Assembly: GCA_010909165.1 (NCBI GenBank)
Contig: MU008166.1
Location: 1,116,001 to 1,180,000 of the forward strand
Reading direction: 5' to 3'
DNA length: 64,000 nt
Origin: Anthoceros angustus
Taxonomy: Eukaryota; Streptophyta; Anthocerotopsida; Anthocerotales; Anthocerotaceae
Every line of letters begins with the position of its first letter. Within the stretch, counting starts at the first letter, position 1. Positions 54,841-64,000 of this stretch are shown here, in pieces. The position numbers and the translations under genes were made by a program. Under the pieces are notes generated by a model that worked only from the letters and a program-made list of their open reading frames with translations, did no database searches and was not told where the DNA came from.

Positions 54841-55221
54841 TACTCCCTTCTCATTTGTTGGCGTCCCGCCAACTTATTAATAATACTTCTTCACGCCAAC
54901 CATTGACCACTGGTTGTAGCGAGAATCCATCAAGTTCTGCGTGTATGGATCCATTGTCGAACACTTACACAGCAGGACCCATCCATCTAAGATGACTTCC
55001 GAAGTGCATGTACTGTTGTCATACAATACGCCAAGTCCCGAACAACGTACTCTTGTTTTTGCAACTTAGGTCATGCCATTCCTTCCTCTTCTCTTGGGCG
55101 TTACGTGGGGCTGAGGCTTGTTCCCCTCTCCATGTCTTGAACAAAGCCTATGAGCCTCTCCAAGCTCTCCTCCACCGTCATCCTCTTATGCTCTTGGACT
55201 CTCAGCGTTGGCACTTCAAAC
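54841..55221 (-). other. 3' untranslated part of the gypsy element with polypurine tract
   Basis: Next to the 3' LTR the minus strand reads AAATGAGAAGGGAGTA (54841-54856), a fitting polypurine tract. I see nothing else between it and integrase. Confidence 0.55.
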
Positions 55222-55900
55222 TCAATGGGCATGGTGGTGAGTGCCCATAGGTGAGGTAGTAGTCATTGTGTGGTCACCTTCTCCCTGTCCATCGCCCTGG
55301 CAGTGAAGCTTCCGGTCCCAATCGTAGTGTAGGTGATGGTCAACTTGTTGAGGATCTGCAAAGCAATCCATTAGCTTTCTCGTGAGTCCATTCGCCTTGG
55401 GGTTGTAGGGGTGGTCTTCATGGCTGATGTTGAAGTACTTCACCATGTGTGAGATCACCTCGTTGATGAAATGGGTACCCACAGCCTAACCAGCAACTGT
55501 ACCTTGTGATGATGTGCTCAACAAGAACGCCACCACATTTGTGTCCACGGGCAAGGCTTGAGCTTCCACCATGCAGTGCAGTGTCCGTTGCTACGGAATA
55601 TTGATTGGCTCCCTTGGTCTTGGGTGAATCCAAGTCAATCCCCACTTCTCAAAGGCGCCAAGGCTAGGATAGGGACCAATGGCCCTTTGTGTGGTGGTTG
55701 GCTTCCCAACCCTTTGACATGCATCCTGGCAGCTTGATGAACTCCCTAGCATCGGCGTGCAGGTTGGCCACCAATACCTCCAAGATCTTCTTACGTCACG
55801 TTGGCGGTAGTGACCTCCGGCCTCCTCCTCATGCAAGGCGAGAACCGGTCCTTTTGACCATCCTTGACCCACAACCTCTCAACTCCATCGGCCCTACCAC
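55222..55900 (-). pseudogene. gypsy integrase
   Basis: Minus-strand frames read A-G-G-H-Y and Y-W-W-P-T, then C-Q-R-V-G-K (zinc region, about 55820-55700), F-E-K-W-G-L-T-W-I at about 55655 (relatives have D in place of T), G-T-H-F-I-N-E-V-I and P-Y-N-P-K-A-N-G at 55482-55380. Catalytic acidic residues are changed or out of frame. The C-terminal domain is not seen. Confidence 0.8.
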
Positions 55901-56111
55901 ATGCACTTGTCCCGCGCTTAACAGTGCGGAGAAGTATAGGAACAACCTCTTCTTTGTTGGCAGAGTTGGTATCGACATTGCTAAAAGCGAAAGACCTCCT
56001 CATAGGCTGGCACGCAAAACTTCTCCCTCCCTTCTCATTTGTCTGTACCCCGTTTCGATCAACTTGGCATTGGGCCTAGCACTCTCCTCATCCTCCTCCG
56101 GCAAGAAAGCT

Positions 56112-56552
56112 TCATCCAGGAAAATGATCTTCTTGATCACGCTCCACCTTCTCCGTCTTCAAGCGAGACAAGTAGTCGGCATTCACATGCTTCCTTCCCC
56201 TCACGTGTCTCCACCGTGAATGTGAACTCTTACAGCAGAAGATCCAACGAGCTATCGACCGGAGATCCGCCTTGTTGACAAGATGCTTGAGAGCAAAATG
56301 GTCAACATGGAACACAAACTCATAGGAGAGGAGATAATGGAAACTTTCTTCTGAATACACCATCCCAAGGGCTTCCCTTTCGATTGTTGTGTACTTGCGC
56401 TCCGCATCGGTGAGTTCGTCTGCGTAGTAGATTGGGTAGTCCCTCTTCTTGTCATCCTGGCTCAAACGTACCAATGGCGCGGAAACATCCGTAAACATGG
56501 AACTTCTTGCTCGGTCCAGGTCCTTGAGGGTTGTTACCAACGTGGTCCTCAA
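56112..56552 (-). pseudogene. gypsy RNase H
   Basis: Open for 146 codons on the minus strand: M-F-T-D-V-S-A-P-L near the start (relatives: D-A-S), P-I-Y-Y-A-D, A-E-R-K-Y-T-T-I-E-R-E-A-L-G-M-V-Y, F-H-V-D-H-F-A-L-K-H-L-V, and H-V-N-A-D-Y-L-S-R-L near the end. Order and motifs are those of Ty3/gypsy RNase H. Confidence 0.88.
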
Positions 56553-56599
56553 ATCTTGAAATCTGCCTCCCTCTCTGTCAGTCCACTTGGTCCTTCCTC

Positions 56600-57420
56600 A
56601 ACAAGCTGGTCAAGTGGCAGCCCTCCTAGCAAAGTTAGGCACAAAGCGTCGGTAGTAGCCCACCATGCCGAGGAACCCCGGAGTTCCTTGAGAGTTGTTG
56701 GAGCTTCGGGCAACAATCATCTTCACCTTATGCGGATCAACCCGATGCTCGTCTTTGAAATTATGCCCAACAAAATCCCTCCGCATGCCAAAGTAGCATT
56801 TCTGGGATGTAGGCAAAGTTGAGTTTCCGACATCGCCAAGCAACGCAAGTGATCCGGTGCTCCTCCACACTCCCAAACACACAAAATCATCTAGGAATAC
56901 CTCCATGAACTTGTGGAGATACTCCTTGAAGATCTCAACCATGCTCGCATGAAGGAACCCTGCTCGTCAATCAAAGCACTCCTCTTATGTCGAAGGTCCC
57001 CAATCCGTTGTGAAGGCTTAGAGGCCGGTCACTCTCCCTCAAGTGCATGATTGTACCCAGTACGTCAGAGCAGTACACATCTTCCGACCACCAAATCCGG
57101 ATGTTGTCGATGAATGGCGAGGAAATGGTCCTTCTTGGTTGCTTTGTTGAGCTTCCTCCGGTCTTGGCATACTCGAATCTTTCCAGTACGCTTCTTGAAC
57201 GATTGGAGCCACCCACTCCGTGTTCACGATTGGATAGATGGCGTGCCTTCAAGTACAATTCAAGCTCCTTCACCTTCGGTGAGTACTTTGGGTTCGGCTT
57301 GTATTGGGAATCGCGGGAGTCGCTCACGGCTCCAAATCGATCCTATGCTCCCCACTTCTTGGGAATCCCTTCATATCATCACCTCGAGCAAACACGTCGA
57401 TGAACTCGGTAATTTCATTC
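56600..57420 (-). pseudogene. gypsy reverse transcriptase
   Basis: Minus-strand frames show the N-terminal S-P-K-V-K-E-L-E-L-Y-L-K-A-R and E-W-V-A-P-I-V-Q (57310-57190), the catalytic F-L-D-D-F (plus coordinates 56883-56897) preceded by L-H-K-F-M-E-V, and the end H-R-V-D-P-H-K-V and L-G-M-V-G-Y-Y-R-R-F-V-P-N-F (about 56720-56630). The piece between the two, with L-D-L-x-S-G-Y/F-H, is missing or too short: only about 250 bases lie between the parts, so there is a deletion. Confidence 0.82.
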
Positions 57421-57689
57421 CTTCCTTCCAAGCAGGTCCGGTATGTGCAAACTTCAGCACCTTCCGGCAACACCTCCACATCCTTAATCTCGTCGCTTGT
57501 ACCCATTCTCGCTCCACGGGTCGAACTCTCACCAAACCCTTCCTCCGGTTCACGAGGTCCTCTTCCCTCATCCCCACTCCTAAATAGGTCCTCGGAGGTG
57601 AATCGAATGATCTCGGCTCACCCTCACTTTGTTCTTGTTGTCCTCGTCCCTTCCTTAGCAACCTTTTAGAATCGGTGTTGCTTCCTTAG

Positions 57690-58429
57690 CTGCCCGTTAG
57701 CAGTTCTTTGTCGGCTCTCCTCGCGGTCCTCCATGAAACCAGCAGTCCACCAAATTGAGGAGTAAGGGATATCCCTCCTATACTCTTCCTCCTCATCGAC
57801 CATGCGATATGTGCAAAAGGAAATTTGTCCAATTTCTCCTTCTTCCTCCAGTCGGATGTTTCTCCATGATGTGTATCCTTCCGTTCTTGTGAGTCTCCCC
57901 ACGGTGGTATCCTGCTCCAACTCAAACAAATTCGCCTCCTTGTCTTGGGGTCCCAATCCATTGGCTTAAAAGCCCTTCCTCCCCAAGTCATCTTGCATCT
58001 TGAGCCATACTGACGAGTCCTTCCCAATAGGATGTCGTACCACAGGCGCCTTGTCTTGGATAACCACATAGTCCATGAGATAGGAATGGTCCCTATGATG
58101 GTGGTTACTCCTTGATTCTCCCAGTGCATTTTGACATGTCGGTAATCTCCTGGTGGTGCTCAATGTCCAACCCAAGCTTCCTTGCTATTGCTTCCGTCAT
58201 GATGTTCACCCGGATCCGGTGTCCAAGGAACCGCTTGATGACAGCCGATCTCACTTGCTCCGGCCCTTGGTCTATCATGGACACTAGGTTGTTGTAGGGT
58301 CAGCACCCTTGGTCTGGCTTGGGCAATCGCCTCTTCCTCTTGGTTGCGCTCTTGCAAGGCCCTCGAACTTGTTGCTGTACTTGGGTTGTCCTTCAATAGT
58401 TGACCAAGCGTAAAGCAAAGCTGATCCAT
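57690..58429 (-). pseudogene. gypsy aspartic protease region
   Basis: Minus-strand frames read S-M-I-D near 58270 and G-H-R-I-R-V-N-I-M-T-E-A-I-A-R-K-L-G-L-D near 58220-58160, which is the strand-helix layout behind a retropepsin active site, followed by V-V-I-Q-D-K-A-P-V-V-R-H-P-I-G. No intact D-S/T-G is visible. Confidence 0.5.
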
Positions 58430-58736
58430 GATGGCTTGGCAAGGTTAAATGGTCCTCGATCGGTCCCTCCTTCTTCCCGATCGCGGTTGCTCCCTTAGCA
58501 ACAACGTCGGTTGCTTGCTAGCGGCCGCCTTAGCAACGGTTGCTAACCGAGGACTTCTGCGGTCTCCGGATCACAGGCTCGGTTTTTTGTCTTGGTCAAT
58601 TCCTCCTCTATCATCTCCATGACTTCCGGCCGCGTCCGGTGGAAACTCGGGTTTCCTCTCCCTTTTTCTTGGAACTTCTTTTTCTCCGTGGCCCCAGCGA
58701 TTCACTCCTTGATTCTTCCTTCTGGGGTTCTCCTTC

Positions 58737-59895
58737 TCAAGTGTCTCCTCGGATCCGTTCCCTCCGGGCTTGGAGTGCTCTCTTGAGACTTTGTGGGGCT
58801 TCCACCTCCGTCTCTTTCTTCTTCCAGCTTCCTCCCCTTTTCACTCCTAGTGCCTGACCATGGCTGCGACCTCTCCGTAGTAGTCTCCTCAGCACCCCAG
58901 TCCATCTAGCTCGCAACACCATGGCTTCGCATCCTCCCCAAAGCGACCATAAGGGCATCCTCCACGTGCATGGCTGCCACGGCTCCTTGGGATGCTGCTT
59001 CGAACTCCTCAGGTGGTTGAGCAATTGAGCAGATCTTCCTCGGTTTGGGCAAGTGACACTCCCGCTACATGACCCATTGTTTTTGGTCTTGGCTGATTCG
59101 TAGTCACCATTGGCTGTCTTGTGCGATGAGACTATTTGCATAATGACCAAAGCCCCTCTGATTTGTTGAACCACACGTTGCTTGTAACCACAGGCACTTA
59201 GTTGTTATTCGAATGCACCCATGGAATTTCGGCATCGATGGATGGGCGATCTTGGGAATCTTTGTCCTGAAACCTCACGGATCGTAGGTATCCTCCAGCA
59301 TCCTCTTCCTCCTCCTCGTGGCGAGCATGTGCACCTTGGCCCCAGAGCGGTTGGACTTGGTGTGGCACAGCGCCAAGTGGAACAAAACAGTTAGCCGAGC
59401 CTTTGGATGCAGCTCTCCTCTTCTCATGCTCCTTCACAGCGTTGAGGTGAAACTTCTCGAATTTGCTCATCATTTCCTCCATCTTCATTTCTTCTTGTTG
59501 CACCTTCTTGGCACTTCACCTCCTTCTTGACTTGTTCCACTTCCTTCTTAGCACTAGCGACCTCTTGTTTAGCCCAGCCAGCTCCTTGATCCTCGAGCCT
59601 CTGGTTTCTTCTTCGGCCAACCTTCTTCTTCTTCTGCTCTCGTCTTGGGGTCTTCCTCCGTGCCATCCTCAGGAAGAGTCCTCCGTCTGAGTCTTGAGGA
59701 GGTCACTCTCCTCCTGAAGATTCTTCCTCCTCCGGACGAAGATCCCTTGTCCTTCTTCCCTCGCTTGGACTTCTTCTTCTTGCTCTTTTCCTTCTTGTGC
59801 TTCTTCTTGTCCAAGGAGTTGGATTCTTCGTAGTTGAGTGCCGCCTTGATGGCCTTGTCTCGTCTTCTCCGCTTGTGCCTCACATGTCGGCCCAT
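58737..59895 (-). pseudogene. gypsy gag tail: charged linker and damaged zinc knuckle
   Basis: Three overlapping minus-strand frames (59895-59198) are dominated by Lys, Arg, Glu and Ser and by a coiled coil (A-K-K-E-V-E-Q-V-K-K-E-V). Further on, at about 59055-59030, a frame reads G-H-V-A-G with R-E-C-H-L-P in the next frame, which together give the second half of a CCHC knuckle. The first cysteines are not clear. Confidence 0.6.
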
Positions 59896-60050
59896 CTCGG
59901 ATCTAACCCCTTAGCAAACCAGAATGGCACCAATCGAGTGAGGACCACTACGATCACGCAAGTTAAGAAACCTCTCAACATAAGCCTGCAAGGTCTCCTT
60001 CCTTCTTCCCCTCAAAGACTCCAACTTTGACAACACGTAGCCTTCTACAT

Positions 60051-60412
60051 CTATTCCCTGAACCTCTCACAAAAGGCTTTCTTCAGTTCGTTGAAGGTTG
60101 CTGGGGGTGCTGATGCCTTGAGGTACTCCCTCTTGTACCACTTGGCTGGCCCTCCGCGAAGAACTCCGTAGAAGAGCTGAATGCGCTGCAGATCCCCAGA
60201 TTCCTGATTTGCAATGGTTAGTTGCTCAAAGCGTTCAACAAACTCGTCTGGATCTTCATACCCCTTCTTCTCTCCATACAGTGGGTATGGGCTGTTATTG
60301 CAAAAGGCTGAAGTCGCCATGAATGATCGTCACTATCCAACCATGATTGTTGGTCTAACAGATCTCTGTAGCATACATCCAAAAGTTCTTTGAGTTCACA
60401 GTACAAGTTCAA
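60051..60412 (-). pseudogene. gypsy gag (capsid part)
   Basis: From 60320 down reads M-A-T-S-A-F, then Y-E-D-P-D-E-F-V-E-R-F-E, I-Q-L-F-Y-G-V-L-R-G-G-P-A-K-W-Y and F-N-E-L-K-K-A-F-C-E-R-F, the standard retrotransposon gag domain (W-Y/F and F-x-x-F pattern). It ends at a stop before 60051 and the next pieces are in other frames. Confidence 0.85.
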
Positions 60413-60667
60413 CGGAGGTAAGACAAGGATGGTATCGATCCTAAAGCTGTCTTGCTTCTTGGCTCCTCAGCCAGTGCGTTGCTGCTCTCCTCGGCTCGAT
60501 GCCGGCCCGCCGCCTCGCTCCACGGCAGCGTTGTCTTCTTCTTTGAGTCTTCTCTTCACTGGAGTCGGAACTTTCGGACTCAATGGGTAGCATCCATGTA
60601 TCACTCAAGACTCCCAATACACTACTAGACAAGGTTAGTCTACTCTAAGGTCTTGACAACAATGACA

Positions 60668-60685
60668 CTCCCGACAGCGGCGCCA
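60668..60685 (-). promoter_or_regulatory. primer-binding site of the minus-strand gypsy element
   Basis: The minus strand reads TGGCGCCGCTGTCGGGAG a few bases behind the 5' LTR. It resembles the TGGCGCCGTTGCCGGGGA-type site, ascribed to tRNA-Asp in plant gypsy elements. Confidence 0.7.
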
Positions 60686-60688
60686 AAA

Positions 60689-62831
60689 TGTGGAGTGATT
60701 TTCTAAACCAAGTGGTCACAAAGAGGCCACATTTACCCTCTTTATCGTTGTAGACTTGAGATTCGTACCCAAGGGAGTGATTTAGTGTCAAGACAACCAA
60801 AACATAGCCAATCCAACCAAAACACGGACACCAAACATCTAGCGATTCTGAGACCGGGCTACTATCCTAACAACACTCGGACACATGGCTATCTTAGCCA
60901 CGCTGACCACTGTTGCTACCTTAGCAGCGGATACCGTTGCTATCTTAGCAACCACCCTCTATTTTAGCGGTGGGGTCCACCTTGGGATCAGTCTGGCTAT
61001 TAATAGAAGGTGGGACCCACTTGGGATCAAGTGGATAAGGTTGGACACCTCTCTCTTATCTATCCACAAAGTTAGATCCACCAATCGAGTTAGCCACGTG
61101 TCACCTTTTCACACACTGTTTATGGACAACCTAAGCTCCCTAATCTCTAAACCTAAACCTAGGACAACTCACAGGGTTGCGCTCACAAACTACCCCTTTC
61201 TCTTCTTGAGACTTCCTTGTCTCTCCTCCAGCCTTTCAGCTCACCTTCCAAGCTCCATACGGACCTCTCCAGGCTCTCACAGCCTTGAGGTGCCTCTCAG
61301 TCCTCCCCACACTCTCCAAGTTTCCCCAGCAACTCTCTTCAACTCTCCTTGTTCTCACACCTCACGCCCCATTCAATCTCCACTTTTCCTGACTCACGGC
61401 TCTCCGGTCCTTACAAGGTTCTCATCCAGGCCCTTACAGCACTTCACCAACTCTCAAAATACTTGTTGTTACCTCCAATCATTCCGTCTCATCATCCACT
61501 CACGGGATCTTCAACCTCCACTCAGGCTCTCTTCTTGACAACACAAACATCACTTACAGACTTCTCAGTCCTTCTTACTCCTCTCAAACAGCCAATCAGC
61601 AACTCTCCATGTCCGGCATTCTCCACTTCTCTCAGTTCACTTTTCCTCTCATTTTCCAAACACACAAGCCCACGGGCCTCCAACTCACTTGACTTCCTTG
61701 ACTTCTCCTCACACACACTCCGCCTTGTCTTCTCACACACACAGGCTCCCGCCTTGTCTTCTCTCACACAGGCTCCCGCCCTCTCTTCTGACAACTCAAC
61801 ACACGAAACTCAAAGGTGAGTACTAGACTAGCGAGGAATGAGGAAGAGGGACAGCCTCCCGGCTTCACACCCCTTCCTCTTGACCTTGAACTCCCTCCAA
61901 GGAGACCTCAAGGCTCCCTCCCTTGCTTTCCACCACCCTTGCGGATCGCCACACGGATCTAGGCAACAGTGGTCTTCTTAGCTTCTCCACAGCGACAAAG
62001 CGGTGTCTAGACTTACTTGGATCGGTACCCCCAAACCCCAGGTGCTCCCCAAACACAGACCTTAAACCAACATTGCTTACATTTCATCAAGAGTGCCTCT
62101 TATACCCAAGATCATTAAAGTAGCTTGGCTTGCCAAAAATAATCGGTCTTAGCCTACCAATCCTAGAGGCCTATCTTAATTACATCCACTATGAGAGGAT
62201 AAGATTCTGATCTATAACACATGGGCCTTTAGCTATTTAGGCCACTTACCCTATTACCTCTCACAGGCCTCCTAGGCCCCATGTTCTCCTCTTGCTCTCC
62301 TCCCTCTTGGCTGGTTGGGCAATCTCTCCCATAAAATCTCCACCTCCTCAGCTGGACTCCTCTCTCTCTTGTGCTGCCCGTATGCAGTACTCCTCCTCGG
62401 TGAGCTCTTGAATCTGGATGGGTGGGTGAGTTCTCCTCCAAGAGTCCAACCCATAGGTAGGATCCAGTGCCCGTCAAGGCATGGATCAAGTACCTCCATG
62501 TTCCCCACTGTTACTTCCGTTGGGTATTTCCTGATTTTAAATAGGTTTCCGAATTTATCGGAAAATAACTCCGACTTGGTTGCTACCATAGCAGCTCCGT
62601 CGGTTGTTGTCATAACGGTCTGCATCAACTAACAGCAGCGTTATGGCAACTGGTAACCCTCAGGGTTCTGTCGGGATCGAGGACTAGACTCTCTTATCCT
62701 ACTAGGCTCTAGTAGACTTTTCTTATTTCCTAACCTACTTCACATTCCAACTCACACGATTCACAACTTAACACAAAACAACAAAAAAAAAACTCCTTTT
62801 CGAGGGGTCCGAGTACCCAGTGGTCACCACA
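60689..62831 (-). repeat. 5' LTR of the minus-strand gypsy element
   Basis: 2143 bases. It contains GTTGCTA...TAGCAAC motifs (60912-60950), an imperfect hairpin around CTATTAATAG (60972-61020) and a long CT-rich plus strand (61195-61800), that is, GA-rich in the sense direction. Confidence 0.9.
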
Positions 62832-63535
62832 TGCTAGTCGATGCCATGAAGATTTGCCGATCCGCTGCAACAAGTACAAGCATCTCAACACCGCTTACCC
62901 AAACAAGCCGAGGTGGGGTCAACCAGCAAGTGCAGCAGAGAAGGGACCCGTTTTCAAGATCCTACCGTAAAGAGGACAAAAGAAATATCATGAGAAACAT
63001 ACTTCACATGCCTTTCTTGAACACGGATCCGGAGCCCGCCCCCATCGAAAGGAGTTCATCACCGGCAAAGGAAAAAGGTCGAGACCACACGCACCCTCTT
63101 GGTTGCTCTAACGCCAAGGTGGCCATTCGGTGAAGACGGAGGAAGTGGTTTAGAAACGAAAAATGGTTAATGCTTTCCCACAACAAATTGTGCCATGGTT
63201 TATGAGTGGATCTGCTGAAACCTTTGGATAATGTTAGTCAAGTTGTTAGTAGGGTCTCAATTGTGTGGTACCCAGTCTGGTAGACTCGGAGCCGGCCACC
63301 ATTATATCTCTCGGTGGCGAGGGTTGCGGTCGGGGACAGCACGTGTCTGGGCACCACTCCAAGTGACATGCAGTGGAAGGATGTCTTGAGGCAAGAGTTA
63401 CCTTCGGTGGCTATCTTTGAAGTCTTGCTCACTGTGATGCCGACGCTCTGCCATGACTTGATAATCGGCAAACCCTGGCTCGCCAAACAGTGCAACAAGT
63501 TGGAGCTAGATTGGGCACGAAACATAGTTAGATTG
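62832..63535 (+). pseudogene. gypsy gag end and aspartic protease fragment
   Basis: The frame 62831-63133 (V-D-A-M-K-I-C-R-S-A-A-T-S to A-K-V-A-I-R) is gag-like. At about 63259-63294 L-V-D-S-E-P-A-T-I-I-S stands where a retropepsin has L-V-D-S-G-A-x-x-x-I-I, and V-M-P-T-L-C-H-D-L-I-I-G-K-P-W-L at about 63433-63480 is the typical flap-to-C-terminal strand (D-L-I-I/L-G-x-x-W-L). RT does not follow; instead the LTR-like sequence starts at 63537. It may continue the gag region left of 52647. Confidence 0.7.
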
Positions 63536-63536
63536 G

Positions 63537-64000
63537 GGTGTGGGCACGGTTAGGTATACCACATTTTGTGACATATGCAAATGTGCACTATGTGCTGCAT
63601 ATATGGCGAGTTTCGGTTATCCAATATTTATATAGTTTGAAGTTAAGTCAAATTTGGAGCGTGAACATGTCATGCTTGAACTTGGGAGGAAAGTACCGGC
63701 TCGGGCGTGAAGGTGTGGCGGTTTGAGCTCTCGGGGAGCTCGAGGCGCGCCACCATCGCCATTTGGAGTGTTCGGGAGGAAGGAGGAGGGTGCCCACTCA
63801 TCCACAATGAGGTCCCCACGGTTTAGAGGCAGCGGTCGGAAGGAGATCGGGCCAGCGCCGGGAGGACAGCCAACCGACCCAAGACAAGGGTCGGTGGGTA
63901 GGGATGAGGGCCTAGCAGTAAGAGGTCCGCAGATAAGGGGTCCGGAGCTTGGGGACGGACCCCGGTAATAAGTTCGGACCCTGAGGTCCGAACCCCAGAT
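63537..64000 (+). repeat. LTR-like end, copy 2 (cut by the window end)
   Basis: Relative of 48905-49330, with TTTATATAG at about 63627-63635 and a GC-rich, GGTCCG-palindrome-rich right part with GGACGGACCCCGGTA near 63952. Confidence 0.65.

Larger units (their letters stand above)
52647..62831 (-). mobile_element. Ty3/gypsy retrotransposon, minus strand, both LTRs present
   Basis: Two long LTRs (2.14 and 2.19 kb), beginning TGTGGAG and ending CCACA on the plus strand, enclose a 5.85 kb interior read on the minus strand: primer-binding site, gag, charged linker, damaged zinc finger, protease, RT, RNase H, integrase. All coding parts are frameshifted. The flanking five bases (CTCCT left, TGCTA right) do not match, so target-site duplication is lost or the element was rearranged. 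It appears to sit inside an older plus-strand element. Confidence 0.9.

Overview
This window looks like nuclear DNA of a streptophyte (plant lineage), most likely a charophyte-grade alga or an early land plant. The reasons are one host gene with 16 short phased exons that matches the plant F-box/JmjC/kinase-like family, plant telo-box promoter motifs (AAACCCTAA), a plant-type initiator-Met primer-binding site on a Ty1/copia element, and Ty3/gypsy elements carrying a cytosine methyltransferase, which I recall being reported for charophytes. Most of the 64 kb is decayed, nested or duplicated LTR-retrotransposon sequence. Almost every transposon ORF is broken by small indels, while the host gene is clean.

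Layout. 1-8.2 kb: a Ty3/gypsy-type element whose 5' end lies outside the window. Its order is gag with two zinc knuckles, protease remnant, DNMT3-like cytosine methyltransferase, reverse transcriptase, RNase H, integrase and a C-terminal PHD finger. The methyltransferase part is present twice, on both sides of a 1.3 kb non-coding repeat. 8.2-10.2 kb: its AT-rich LTR-like 3' region in partly duplicated copies, with a second PHD-finger copy. 10.2-17.8 kb: a copia fragment, a second copy of the 1.3 kb repeat, other low-complexity repeats, and a TATA/telo-box promoter. 17.8-24.9 kb: a Ty1/copia element with both LTRs, a primer-binding site, an extra coiled-coil ORF before gag, and an antisense ORF set before the 3' LTR. 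27.6-29.3 kb: an AT-rich, multi-exon gene of unknown function. 31.6-33.2 kb: a cluster of near-perfect fold-back repeats. 34.5-35.6 kb: copia gag fragments. 36.4-38.1 kb: three tandem units of about 570 bp. 39.7-44.6 kb: the host gene, a JMJ21-like protein of 999 residues. 45.6-46.6 kb: a tandem duplication that is an inverted relative of that gene's first intron. 48.9-64 kb: what seems to be a GC-rich gag/protease element bounded by related LTR-like ends, split by a 10.2 kb Ty3/gypsy element on the minus strand with 2.1-2.2 kb LTRs.

How it fits together. The most interesting object is the first element. It combines a DNA-methylation writer inside pol and a histone-reader PHD finger behind integrase, together with its own copy-and-integrate machinery. 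Both modules are frameshifted in these copies, so they are fossils. Across repeat pairs, differences fall to a striking degree at CAG/CTG/CGG sites, including loss of the middle base of CAG or CTG. That may reflect heavy CHG/CG methylation, methylation-linked consensus errors, or both. Several frameshifts described here could therefore be sequence errors rather than biology.
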